From Azadirachta indica (Eukaryota; Streptophyta; Magnoliopsida; Sapindales; Meliaceae): a stretch of 64,000 nt of DNA. Below, piece after piece: positions 1 through 16,012 of the stretch. Within the stretch, counting starts at the first letter, position 1, and every line of letters begins with the position of its first letter. Under the pieces are notes generated by a model. It was not told where the DNA came from. It searched no databases and was given only the letters and a program-made list of their open reading frames with translations. Position numbers and translations under genes: made by a program. The stretch lies in NCBI GenBank assembly GCA_022749755.1, contig CM040440.1:20261269-20325268 (forward strand). The letters run 5' to 3'.

Positions 1-498
1 TTGTTTGACAATAGTTGTGTCTTAATAGTTAGCATAGCATAGCAATACCAAGGAAGCCCAATTGTCTGACCACTCCCATATACTTCAATATGATCAAAGT
101 GAATTTATTGCGATGGTCTTGTTTCAAATCAAATATAGTTATTGCCACACGTGTTCTACTTGATGCAATTTGGGTTATCTTTTGTTTAAAATTTTTATTT
201 CAAGGAGCCATTGATGTCAGGCGCATTATGTTTACCATCAACATTATTATTACCTCCTTTGACTAGGTGCAATCATTGAGAATAGAATACCTCCATGCGT
301 GTGTCACAATAAGAAGTTAGGTTGTTTGAAAGGTGTATGTGCATTACATATGCAACAGTGGGTAGACTAGCCCACTCCTTGCGGAAATGTGTGCCTCCTT
401 TCTATAGGAAATCGGATAAATGTGAACACCGATGGCCTTTTTGTTTGTTTAAATTCATATTCCTCTTTTTACCAATATTTTATCATTCACATTGACAG
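1..498 (+). other. Intron of the bHLH gene (window begins inside it)
   Basis: No coding exon can be read here on either strand. The stretch ends in a splice acceptor (AG at 497-498) that leads straight into the first visible exon of the UNE12-like gene. The exon encoding the basic helix-loop-helix domain should lie further upstream, outside the window, so this is read as the 3' part of a long intron. Confidence 0.6.
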
Positions 499-893
499 GT
501 TTTGAGCATGAGTAGATTGGGCGGAGCTGGTGCTGTGGCTCCACTTGTGACAGACATTCCACTATCATCAGTCGAGGTTTTAAAAAAATGATTATATATA
601 AGAGTGTAATTAATTTCTTTTTCCATGTACAATTAGTCAATTGAGCTTTCTCTTTGTTGCAGGATGAATCTGGTGAAGGTGGAAGAAACCAACCAGCTTG
701 GGAGAAATGGTCAAACGACGGCACAGAGCGACAGGTAGCTAAATTAATGGAAGAAAATGTTGGAGCTGCCATGCAATTCCTTCAATCAAAGGCTCTTTGC
801 ATAATGCCCATCTCACTGGCCACCGCGATTTACCATTCACAACCACCGGAATCCCCAAATCTTGTGAAGCCTGAGACTAATCCTCCTTCGTAG
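499..893 (+). CDS. UNE12: UNE12/bHLH7-type bHLH transcription factor, 3' partial (last two exons)
   Basis: This is the C-terminal 102 residues of a group of plant bHLH regulators (UNE12, bHLH7 and the LRL-like proteins). The exons are 499-576 and 663-893 (stop TAG at 891-893), joined by an 86-bp GT-AG intron in phase 0. The first exon begins [19 protein letters not shown], which in this family directly follows the second helix of the bHLH domain. The second carries the conserved QLAKLMEEN-like segment (here [20 protein letters not shown]) and ends [15 protein letters not shown]. The DNA-binding domain itself is outside the window, so binding residues cannot be checked. Family members are nuclear regulators; UNE12 is named for a fertilisation phenotype. 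UNE12 and bHLH7 are close paralogues and the C-terminus alone does not separate them. Confidence 0.85.
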
Positions 894-1002
894 ACCTTTT
901 AGAAAAGTGTACTTATCTCATGGTCCCCATCAAAAACTCACTAACTAGTCCTGGGGGTCCCACACCGTATTTTTCCGCTTCTAACCCCCGCAAAAATAAG
1001 TT

Positions 1003-1035
<33 letters not shown>

Positions 1036-2789
1036 TCGCTGGCTCTTCTCTTATTTCAAATTGCAATCAAAGTCAGATGCCATAGTAGCTGCTTTTTGAG
1101 CCTTTTTCATTTGAAGCTTTTGTCAAAACGGGGATCGATGTCAATGCCTAAAAAAATAGTCAGGGCCTCAGTGTATTGCCAAGTTCCAAGTAAAGGAGAG
1201 GAATTATCAAGGCTCACTTGATATGCTCTGCTTTTTTGCATCAATGGTGGGGGTAGTGGAAAATGATGGAAGCACCTTTTTTTGAAGTGGGGGCTCTAAT
1301 TTTGTCTTTTTTTTTTTTTTCTCTTCCTGGTTAGTGGATTGTGGGACCTCCGAAAAGGGAGAGATAAGTATATAAAATTTGTATTAATATAGATTTAGAG
1401 GAAATGGAATGAAGTATTAGAATGGATAATGGTTGGTTGTTTGAAAATGTTGGGTGTTGCAGTCCAACATAAAATGATAGTGCTTACTTTGTTTAGGAGG
1501 CGTGGGTTGTGTTTCAAAAAGTAATTTGACTTCTTTTCGGTTTCTCCTGAATAATTATTAGAGGGTAAATCATTGGAGAGAGATTGATTGCGATGGCGAT
1601 GGTTGGGCCGGATTCGGTTTAAATTAATCTTGAATTTAAACTAGCCCGCTTGCTGTTACTGTATGAACCGGAAAAGTGAACTTTTCTTTTTGAATAATGA
1701 ATTAATAAAAATTTACTTTCCCGTACTCAAAATCATCAAATTTCCCTCAATTCTGTGCGTGAGACTTCTAGATGATCACGTGCAGCGACTTTCGGTAGCA
1801 TTATTTTCTTATGTTTAGCATTCAGATCTGTGGCGGTTAGCAGTTAGCCCCTCTATTCACATTTCACTCATTGTCGGCTCATTGTTAGCAAACAAACCAA
1901 CCACCTGAGTTGCCAATTGCTGCAGCGAATCAATGATGATACTCATTGAACATTCATCATGGCTCCACGTCTAACGTGTTCGTACCTCCCGCAATACATG
2001 TACAAGTTAATATAAACTGCAAACCGGGTCAAGAATACCGAATTTTAGGAGCTGTCTACTCTAGGATGATCACTGCCTTTTGTTTGAGTTGATTAAATAA
2101 CACCATGCCCCCGTCAAATGTTTGTGGCCAGCCAACACGATATTCACAATTTAAGACAAGCATCAATAGAGTTCTTTCAGTTGTCAACAAAATAAACCGT
2201 CTTCAATATTTGCAATCTCATCTGGTGAGTGCCAGTCCTTTCAAATGTTGCTGTACGAAACTTACGACAAAATTAATGCCAGCAGTAGGAATCATTGTAT
2301 TGTTCAATATGTTGATTGAAAAACATTTGGAAAGCAAGTCCTTAAACAGTAACCATTGAACCCAACAACAAGGCAATTGCCACTGGAAGGCATTTGCTAT
2401 TTTAGACAAAGTTGATTCACATCATTTCACTGGTCAAACTAAATATCACAATACATGCAGCAGGTATAACTCAGGAAAATTCATTGGTGTTCATCATTAA
2501 AACTCAATGGTCTTTCAGCAGCAGCAATAAGGGCAAGCATGCTATCATCCGCTCATTTAGTAGAGACAGCGACAATAAACTTCCACATCCACAATCAGCT
2601 TTAAAGTAAATGACTCATCTCACATCTTGAAATAAGATGGGGAATTTATATAACAGAACATCCACCAGAAGCCGAACTGGCAGGCACAAAAAATTGTTTG
2701 TTTTTTAATGAATTCAGACAAGCATACAAACCTAGGCAGCCTGACAACCTCCAAGCTTAGCATTATTGAAGACAACATTTACCCAAACC
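894..2789. other. Convergent intergenic region with 3' UTRs
   Basis: This is the space between the stop codons of the bHLH gene (+) and the complex I gene (-), so both 3' untranslated regions and polyadenylation sites should be here. It holds a (CT)n run at 1005-1033 and a poly-T run near 1309-1320. A short open frame at about 2105-2359 has no recognisable domain and lies where a 3' UTR is expected. No gene is supported. Confidence 0.5.
1005..1033. repeat. (CT)n microsatellite
   Basis: An uninterrupted TC dinucleotide run of about 29 bp, about 110 bp after the bHLH stop codon and therefore probably in its 3' UTR. Confidence 0.9.
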
Positions 2790-7748
<4,959 letters not shown>

Positions 7749-8157
7749 TTTCGAGGAGTTCGAAGCTCAACAAACAGTGAGGCCACGGATTTGGTACTGG
7801 AACCTGAGACAAAACAATTCGAGTGGTGCGTGGTGCGCACCGCGCGTATTCTACTCGCTGTTCCGTTTGACAAAAAAAAATTGGGCTTATCTGAGATGGG
7901 CCACTACTATTTTTCCGCAGCCCACCAATATTTACTTAGAGTACCCCATGCAAGAATGCTGGCCGCTGGCCGCTGACATGTTCAATCATGCTCAGACCCC
8001 AGTCCAATCATGCTCTGAGTTCGGTTTCCGGTGGCCTGCCCGAGATATTTTGGCTGCAAAAGTAACCAAACGCCTTTCTCATTTCCAGCTTCGCGCGCAG
8101 ATACAGTACACATTCGGAGAGCATTCATAGAGAAGATTAGATAAGATAGAAAGAGCA
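7749..8157. promoter_or_regulatory. Bidirectional promoter with three site II elements
   Basis: This 409-bp space separates the start codons of two divergent genes for organelle proteins. Three site II motifs (TGGGCY) cluster in 43 bp: TGGGCT at 7882-7887, TGGGCC at 7897-7902, and AGCCCA (TGGGCT on the other strand) at 7919-7924. Site II elements are known plant promoter motifs for nuclear genes encoding mitochondrial and other growth-linked proteins, bound by TCP-family factors. Co-regulation of the two genes is an inference from this layout. Confidence 0.7.
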
Positions 8158-10973
8158 ATGGCGTTAGAGCAAACACTCATATCAACGAGGAATCTCGTCT
8201 TTTCCATTCCCCCAAAAACTCTCGGAAACGTTCAATTTCCCTCTTTGTCCTCATCTCAAAACGTACTAACTAGGCAGTCTTGGTTCAGTCACCAGCAGCC
8301 TTTGAAATTAAAACTGAAATGTTCAATTGATTACAAAGACTATCAGTGTAATCAAGTGGCTTATTCGAAACCACCAGAGATTCCCTGGAGCAAAGAACTC
8401 ACTAACACCGTGCACCTTATCGGCGTCGTTGGAAACCCTGTTGAAATCAAGCACCTCCCGTCCGGTAAAGTCCTTGCCTGGACCCGTCTTGCCGTCAGAA
8501 AATCTGCCACCGATACTAGCTGGTATACGTAATACATGTGTTGAATTATTAAGAAAGTAATTGTTGTTTTGTTAGTTCGGATAATTGGAAACAAAGAGCA
8601 ATTAGATAAGTTAAAATAAATACAAATATGATTTCCGAAAATTAGTTACAATTCATATTGGCATGTTCAAGTTACTAATTTGCAGTTATATCTTTCAACA
8701 AGTGATTATTTTGTTTGTTTATGAAGAGGTTGCATTCTTGTCAAATGTGTGTGACAATTTTCTGGAATTTCTTGTAACAGTTTTGAGTAAAATGCGATTA
8801 GGGTTCTTATTGGTTTAGTGACTAAATAGGGGAAGTTGAATGTTTCCCAATTCAAAAGAGGAGGACATAGGCATATTTTGTAATTCTGTAACTGATTTGG
8901 TGAGAAGGAGAATAGTTAAAAAGAAAAGGGGATGGAATTTTCTGATTTTTGTGGAAGAAGGAAGAGCTAAAGAAGCCCTGTTGCAGAGTGTTTAATATCA
9001 ACTAACATGCAAATACTGCTGGAAGAAAAGAATGACTATTAAGTACACAAAGTCTAGGACTCTTAAAAATTAATCGGCACTTGAGGCCGTCATGCAGTGT
9101 AATGTACCAACATTGATATAGATATCCTCTTGAATCCCAAAAGTTGCTAGTTTAGGATTTTTTTTTTTTTTATCTTTATGTTCCAACTATTAAAAATGTG
9201 GTCTTCTTTGTCTCGCCAAATCTTACCAATTTTCATAATCCTTTACTTTCTGGAGAACAGTAAGTGGTTCTTACACTTGGGTATTAAGATGCCTGTTCAG
9301 CTGTTTATTACTTATTAAGAAACAAACATTTTCCAATTGCCTCTTCACTTTCATCACTGTTGCATAGTTCACATTGCATTACTACCATGTGCTATGCTTC
9401 TGAAAGCAAGATTGCAAAGACCTAGCATGATCATGGAATAAAATATTCTTCTTCAAAAAAGATAATAAAGATTCAGTTATAGAGGTTGAATGAGAAAGCA
9501 GCCAAGGTAATGAGCAATTGACTTGCATCTTTGAGTGAAACCTATGTCAGCTTGTTAGCATTTGCTTGGAGACAGTCAAATACTACTTCTCTCTCCTGCC
9601 ACCCAAATAACATCCTCTTTCTATGAATGATATAGCATTCACTCAAATATGACAGACATTCTGCTGTGTATATTTGTCAGTTTGTTTCTTGTTCCATGGA
9701 GATACATCTATTTGAACTTTTTATATGAAAATAAAATCATTACCCTGGTTAAGAAGATAACTGATGTTTTCTAGGATTAATTTGACGTTCTGGGATGAGC
9801 TGGCACAAGTTGCATCTCACCATGTTCAGAAAGGCCACCAAATATATGTGTCTGGTCGGCTGGTTTCGGACATTGTTGAAAGTGATGATGGGAAACAGCA
9901 AACGTATTACAAGGTTTTGTAATTCATAATGTTAGTTTCTAAATCTTACTTTGTGCATTAGCTCGCAGAGTTGGTTAAGATTGTTTCGAATCTTTTCAGG
10001 TAGTCGTACAGCAGCTGAATTTTGTTGAGAGGAGTTCCTCATCAGTGGCCACCTATGATCGTGACTCCAAATTTATGGCTGCAGGCAAGTCATATCCTAT
10101 AAAACATAGTTTGAATATACCAGGATGATGTCATCATTAATTTCCTTGCAGGTAAAAAATTTGGCAACAATACTGGAAATAGTACGGGTTCCACTGAAGA
10201 GCTATGGCAAGCATTTTTTGCAAATCCAGTTGATTGGTGGGATAATAGGAAGAACAAGGTACCCTTTTTGGTTGCTTCATGAACTGGAAACACGGAATAT
10301 GTGTGTGTTTTCATGACTTGTTGTCTTAGCCTCGCGTATGCTCCCGGATTTAGCTAAAGTGGTCAAGAAATGGCTGGGTTTAAGTAAAAGCTTAGTTTTT
10401 AAATTTTCCAATCAGAAAAATATGCTGTTCGAAGATTCTTAAGTAGGATGTCTTTGTGAGCATATGAAACTGTAGAATAAAGAAAGAAACTTTATCTGCT
10501 GCATTGGCCTTTCTCTGCACGTGTAAAGTTTCAAGATCAACCTTTTTGTGTACTGTAACTATCAGCACCCGGATAACAATTTACTTTAGTGGTTACTGAA
10601 CATGCTGGACCTATTTTCTGCTAATAGACCACTGACTTTTAATCATAATGAAAACAAACAAATGCTCTGAGGTTGAAGGTTTTCACGAGCACTGTATAGA
10701 TGGTTGAAGTTGACCTTTGAAGCTGCAGTTTTTTTTATAACCTTTATTCTGAATGTTAATCACATTTCTTTCTATTGATTACAGAAAAACCAAAAATATC
10801 CAGATTTCAAGCACAAGGATACTGGAGAAGCTTTGTGGGTGGAAGGCAGGTACAATCCCCCCTGGGTTAAGTCCCAGCTGGCATTACTAGATGCTAGAAT
10901 GGACTCACTTCGTGATGACAATACCAGGACTCGTGTAAGGTTTATGTCTGCTGATGATTTCATGACCATTTGA
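8158..10973 (+). CDS. OSB-family organellar single-stranded-DNA-binding protein
   Basis: Five exons: 8158-8522, 9775-9913, 10000-10084, 10152-10258, 10785-10973 (TGA), giving 294 residues. The N-terminus (residues 1-55, Ser/Thr/Lys-rich, few acids) looks like an organelle transit peptide. Residues about 82-180 form an SSB-type OB fold (TNTVHLIGVVGNPVEIKHL, then WDELAQVASHHVQKG and IYVSGRL). Residues about 214-264 form one PDF motif, the plant-specific ssDNA-binding module (WWDNRKNKKNQKYPDFKHKD; Pro-Asp-Phe at 238-240). OSB proteins bind ssDNA in mitochondria or plastids; OSB1 limits mitochondrial DNA recombination. A single PDF motif suggests an OSB1-like member, but I cannot assign the paralogue or the organelle. 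Intron 3 starts with GC, not GT (10085-10086, AG|GCAAGT). It is the only junction there that keeps the frame. Confidence 0.92.
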
Positions 10974-13273
10974 TCGCTCATTATTATGATTGCCCAAAAT
11001 CAATGTCGTTTTTGGCCTAGTACTTTCCTAGCCTACAAATGATCTTACTGCATGGAATCATTTTTCAGCTCTCAACGTTGTTTCATTTGTATAGTTTATA
11101 GTGTGAAAATAACATTATTTGCAAAATCTAAAGTTGATATGCGTTCAACTTTCCAGAGGAAGAAGACTCTGAAGACACTATAATAGCTTTTCTCTTATTT
11201 ACAACTGTTATTATAATCTTTTTCTTAATTTTAACTACATTATTTTTCATTTTTTCTCATGGTATCCAATTCCAAAGGGTGGACTTTAACTTGTAATCTC
11301 TGCTCTTCTCCTCTCTTCTATGACTTAAATGGTGAAACATTATAATGTTTTTGTCTATTTCACTGCCTAAGATCAAACTCTGATTATCCTCAACCGAGGA
11401 CAAGCACAAGCTGTTTGAAGAGACGGATTCGATGGTACCCATTTGCTATTCTAAACTTGACTTTGACGAGATCTGAGCCCAATTCTTGCAATGGGACCTT
11501 AGTCCAGTTATAGCAAGTTTATTTTGACCAAAACGAATTTTCTGATAGCACTAATGTTCCTATTTTCTGCATCAACTAACAACAGAACAAGTTGGAATCC
11601 ATCTGTCTTCACTTGCACTGCTGGCCTGGCCTCTTGGCTACTAATTGAGAAATGGAGGAGACTGAATTAGACCCACATACACCTTGTATCATCTCAACCA
11701 TAACTCGTATCTATTGTTTTACTTCTGTTATCGCCTGTATATTCAGTTTCAAAGATTTTCTTGTCATTGGAGACAGTCCTCCCCCATTTTTTATTTTTAT
11801 TTTTATTTTATTTTGGACCGAGTCATACCTTAGCTTCTACCTCAAGCTATTGAACAGTATTCCTTGAGGCATTCCTTGAGATTTTCTTTTAGCATAGGTT
11901 GATTCGAATTCTGATAACATGGCATTGTCTTCCCAAAAGTGTATTGACCACGTGTTACCCGTATATTTCATTAAATTTTGGTATCATACAGCTCGCAATG
12001 AGGAGTTTTTTTTTCTCAAATTGACTGCGTAATCCAAGATTACTTCTTCTGCTCTTCTTTTTTTACTTTTCTTCTCACTCATCGTTATCAATTGATTTAT
12101 GTGTCATTGAGTTTGTAAAGTGACTTATTATTATCTGGCTAAGTTTTTGTCAATCTATCGTCTAGTCTCCTCTTAAACATACAAATAAAAAATATTAGAC
12201 ACAAATCCCGAATTTCAATGAGATTGGTAGCACAGCGACGCCCATATCCAAGCAATTTTAGCTTTTCCTGGATCAAGCAATATAGCTTTCGCACACCCCT
12301 TTTTCAACAACTGTGGTCACTTTGGTTACTTTACATGATATATATCTACATTAAATGAATATAAATCCCTAAAAATTTCTCGTTATATTCTTTTTCATTT
12401 TTTGTTTTCCAGTAAAATAGGATTTTAATATTTTACATATTCTAGCCCAAAAACATATCAAGAAATATTCTTGTTAAAACATATCTGACAATAGCCGTGA
12501 GGTACTGTTAGCATCCTTTTAACTTTCTCTCAAACAAATAATAGGGATCTGCTTTACTTCCTCATTGATCTGGTATAGGACGCTCAATTTTCTGAATCTT
12601 GATTAGGTTTGGGGATATGTTTTGATAATAGGCTTAAGCAGCTAGTGGTGGTTCATTTTAAGCAGATTAGGTGTGGTTCCAACATTAATTGCTAGGTTTA
12701 CTATCACTTCCAGGCTATCAGCGTGCAAGATCTTAATTAAAATATAACAAACGAATAACAGGAGCACATGGGTGGAGAAAACAATAGCATCTAATCTTTT
12801 CCTACTCTCTATTCAACAAATTACATATATAATTTCACACAAAAATGGCTCAATTTTGGCCTCAATTCGTGTAAAAACGTATCGATACATATATATTTAT
12901 ATCCAAATCAAATGGGAAAAACTTGAAACATTTTGCCTCTGTACATTTTGGATCTCAAGTATGTATAATATATATTTTATTTTTTACTTTTGATTTTTAA
13001 TTTATACTATATATTGATTTTGAAGAAATATCAGTAGATTAAACCAAGGAGGCTAATAAAAAGCCGGCCCAGATAAAATAAAGAAAAACAAAATGCGTGA
13101 AGAAGAACTGCCAGCGTTTAAGTCGTGCCTTTTTCTGCTTTCATGATCTCTCAGAGTCAGAGATCAATCAAACTCTTGTAGAAACCACCAAACCAATTTT
13201 TCTGCCGCGGTATATATCTTTTTATGCGTCTTGGTAATTAATTGTGGGAAGTTGTGTGCTTAGTTCGCGGGTT
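10974..13273. other. Convergent intergenic region
   Basis: This is the space between the stop codons of the OSB gene (+) and the first Aux/IAA gene (-). It is AT-rich with several poly-T and TTTTA-type runs (for example 11789-11810). The short open frames, such as 11652-11867 and 12772-12993, are low-complexity and match no family I recognise. Both 3' UTRs are expected here. No gene is supported. Confidence 0.5.
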
Positions 13274-14214
13274 TCATACACAGGCCAAGCCTCTAGCTTC
13301 TGATCCTTTCATGATTCTCAGTCTCTTGCAGGAGGTAATGAACATACTGCAATTTAAAAATGATGAAATTGATGAGCTTGGTGAAACATAAGTAGATAGG
13401 TTAAATGAAAATTAGGAGACAAGAAATTGTGAGAGAGAACTTACTCCCATGGAACATCTCCAACAAGCATCCAATCACCATCTTTGTCCTCATAGGCTGG
13501 GGCATAATCAGATCCATTGTAGCCTTGTCGTTCTGCGTATTCGCCCGGAATATGCAAAAACCAAAGATCATCAGAAAACCGGTGCTACAAATATACCATC
13601 AATTTGTGGAATTGATACAAGGACGTGGATGCATATATGCTTACCAATCCTTAACTTGAACATATTTTCTAAGGCTTTGAGGAGCTCCGAGTAGCACTTG
13701 TAAACCTTGAGATCAATCTTCCTTAGATAAGGAGCTCCATCTAGGCTTACTTTCACGTACATTCCTCCACAATCAGTCTCATTTTTCTTTGGTTGTAAAG
13801 TGTTCTTGCGATAAGAACGAATTGGAGGCCAACCCACTACTTGCGCCCTGCAATATTAGAAAAACATGCGCGTTAATTAATAACACAAATTAAAAATTAA
13901 CACAGAAACCTTGCTGTTGAAAACGTTACTTAACCCTAATCTATCTTTTTAATTTTTAATTACGTTTAGTTGATTAATATTAAGGTAAAGATTACATACT
14001 TGGCGGGAGGAGCACTGTCCCGTTGATCATCATTGCCAGCATTAGACACACAAGAATTGCTCTTAGACTCCTGAGAAATTTCTGGTGAAGCTCTCTTATT
14101 GCTCCTAACAGAAGGAGCTGACCGTTTCTCGGGCTTGTCGCTTCCGGGCAATCCTAATCTCAGCTCAGTTGCCTTCAAATTCAGATCGCTCTCGTAATTC
14201 ATCATTCTCTCCAT
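13274..14214 (-). CDS. Aux/IAA auxin-response repressor, IAA1-4 type
   Basis: Short-lived nuclear repressor that binds ARF transcription factors and is degraded through TIR1/AFB when auxin is present. Four exons: 14000-14214, 13645-13847, 13445-13532, 13274-13346 (TGA at 13274-13276), giving 192 residues. Domain I (LRLGLP, residues 18-23) is an EAR-type TOPLESS-recruiting motif. Domain II (VVGWPPIR, from residue 75) is the degron. The PB1 domain (III/IV) follows: [19 protein letters not shown], then [16 protein letters not shown] and [16 protein letters not shown]. The short N-terminus fits the IAA1/2/3/4 clade. The start chosen is the first in-frame ATG (MERMM). The exon 3 acceptor is odd: the expected junction reads GG rather than AG (13545-13546), so the model uses a CAG 12 bases into the exon and loses four residues (GEYA). 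See findings. Confidence 0.9.
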
Positions 14215-14420
14215 TGCTATACCACGAATCTTGATCAACTAAACCAATACAGATCAATTGGCTGAAAGTAAGTATTTCTAGTTTGCCTTTTAAGAGTAGT
14301 GAACAATTTTCTCTTATGAATAATGTACTTGGATCGATATTCAAACAAGTTTAGGGGAGACTGTGTGTTGATGAGAAAGATGTGATGCACAAAGAGTTTT
14401 ATAGGGATGACCAGTTAGGG
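14215..14420 (-). promoter_or_regulatory. 5' UTR and core promoter of the IAA1-4-type gene
   Basis: Read on the minus strand, a good TATA box (TATAAAA) lies at 14397-14403, about 185 bp before the ATG, which predicts a 5' UTR of about 150 nt. Further upstream are two CACGTG G-boxes (14498-14503 and 14806-14811) and a GAGACA (TGTCTC-type auxin response element) at 14649-14654. Aux/IAA genes are usually auxin-induced, so a TGTCTC element is expected. One hexamer alone is weak evidence. Confidence 0.55.
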
Positions 14421-15992
14421 ACACTATCTAGGTGACTTATTCTCTTCGTGCATGAATTTCATTGATGAAAACGAGAAACCCCACACGCCTTTTCCTTCAC
14501 GTGTTACAACTAAGTAAAGAGCTTCAACGGAGAACTACAGCATGTGATTAGAAGAGCGCGTGGGACAATGGTGCATTTTTCAGGACAGTAACAGATATCG
14601 CTGCCTGTCATTTGAGGAGCACCGTGTAGTTTGGTGCTCAACATGAAGGAGACAAGGGAGGGACAACCACAGCCGATGGTATTGAAGACTGTGGACCAGG
14701 GATGGACGGCTCAGATCCCTCTTAGATAGGGTGCGTTTTCGAGCGAAATCTTGAGCGTTGGATCAGGGGGATTGATGAGGACAGCCCATGTGACTAACGG
14801 GGTCCCACGTGGATGTCGTTCATTGGCGTGGCATGGCCATGTGGGTTGAGATTAGTAGGACCCTTTTTGAATTGATTAGCTGATGGATGTTTATATGATG
14901 GATGACATGTGGAATGTCATGTGCATGGTCATCAGCTTATCATCCTTTTTTTTTTTTTTCTATTAACTAATTATTCTTCTGTTTCTATGGAGAAGTTAAT
15001 CATATTACATGTATACAACATATCTATGTGTGAGAGTTGACTATCGTTCAAAAAAAAGAAACAATAGACTAGCCAAGATTCATTCAATCAAGATTAATCA
15101 GCTAGTCAAATGTTAAACGAAAACCCTAATTAATTAGGCAAACCGCAATTTGTAATTAAGTCGAGTACTTATCATTCTATTAAATACTAAAACAATCTAT
15201 ATATTGAATGATTATGAGGGTCAGGCTGCAGGTTCATTTTCTTGTTGCATAAAATACATTGAAGTTGTATAGAAAACAATGCAGAATCAATTGGAAATGC
15301 TTTAATTTCATTTCTGCTCATGGATTGTAATCCCACAGAAAGAAGCATGTATAGGGAAGATGCTAAATTTTATGTGAAGTGCATCTGCTTCCAATTTCCT
15401 AAGAGAAGCTCGGCACGACATTTAATGCTAACATGCATAAGAGACCACCGTAACCATTAGTTTACGCTACAATCTTCTGGGTTAGTTGAATCTTACACAA
15501 TCTGTTCAAGTAACTGTCATTGCTAAAAGAAATTAATGCGTTGATTTGATCTGGTTCACAGAATTGTGGTGCACAATTAGAATCTCAGTTCACAGAGTTA
15601 TGAATGCTGGTATGCACATAATAAATGTGGAATTTATAATTGTGCTGATTGAAAAAGAAGGGAATATACAATTAATTTGTAACAAATGATAAGCTTTCGA
15701 ATTAAAATCTGATAATGCAATGCGATTGTTACATACGTTTGTTTTTCCTCCACAAACATAACCTTATTTCACTTCATATACATGGCATGCAGTTGCAGTC
15801 GGCAAGCTATAGATGCCATTCACAATGCCAAATTTACACGTAAGAGTGTTCCATGATTTGCAATGATCATACGCTTCATTAATTTCTATGTATTTACAAT
15901 TGTTACAAGCAAGACATTGAACTAGTAATATATATACTTGGTGTAAATTAACGTATAGTAGTTTAGTGAAAATCAAATAACACAACGTAATC

Positions 15993-16012
15993 ATATATAT
16001 ATATATATATAT
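15993..16012. repeat. (AT)n microsatellite
   Basis: About 20 bp of uninterrupted AT repeats in the Aux/IAA spacer. Confidence 0.85.

Noticed and set aside
14215..14238. Upstream extension of the IAA1-4-type protein (IKIRGIA before MERMM)
   Set aside because: The extension would have to start at a TTG codon. The first in-frame ATG is at 14214 and matches the short N-terminus of the clade.
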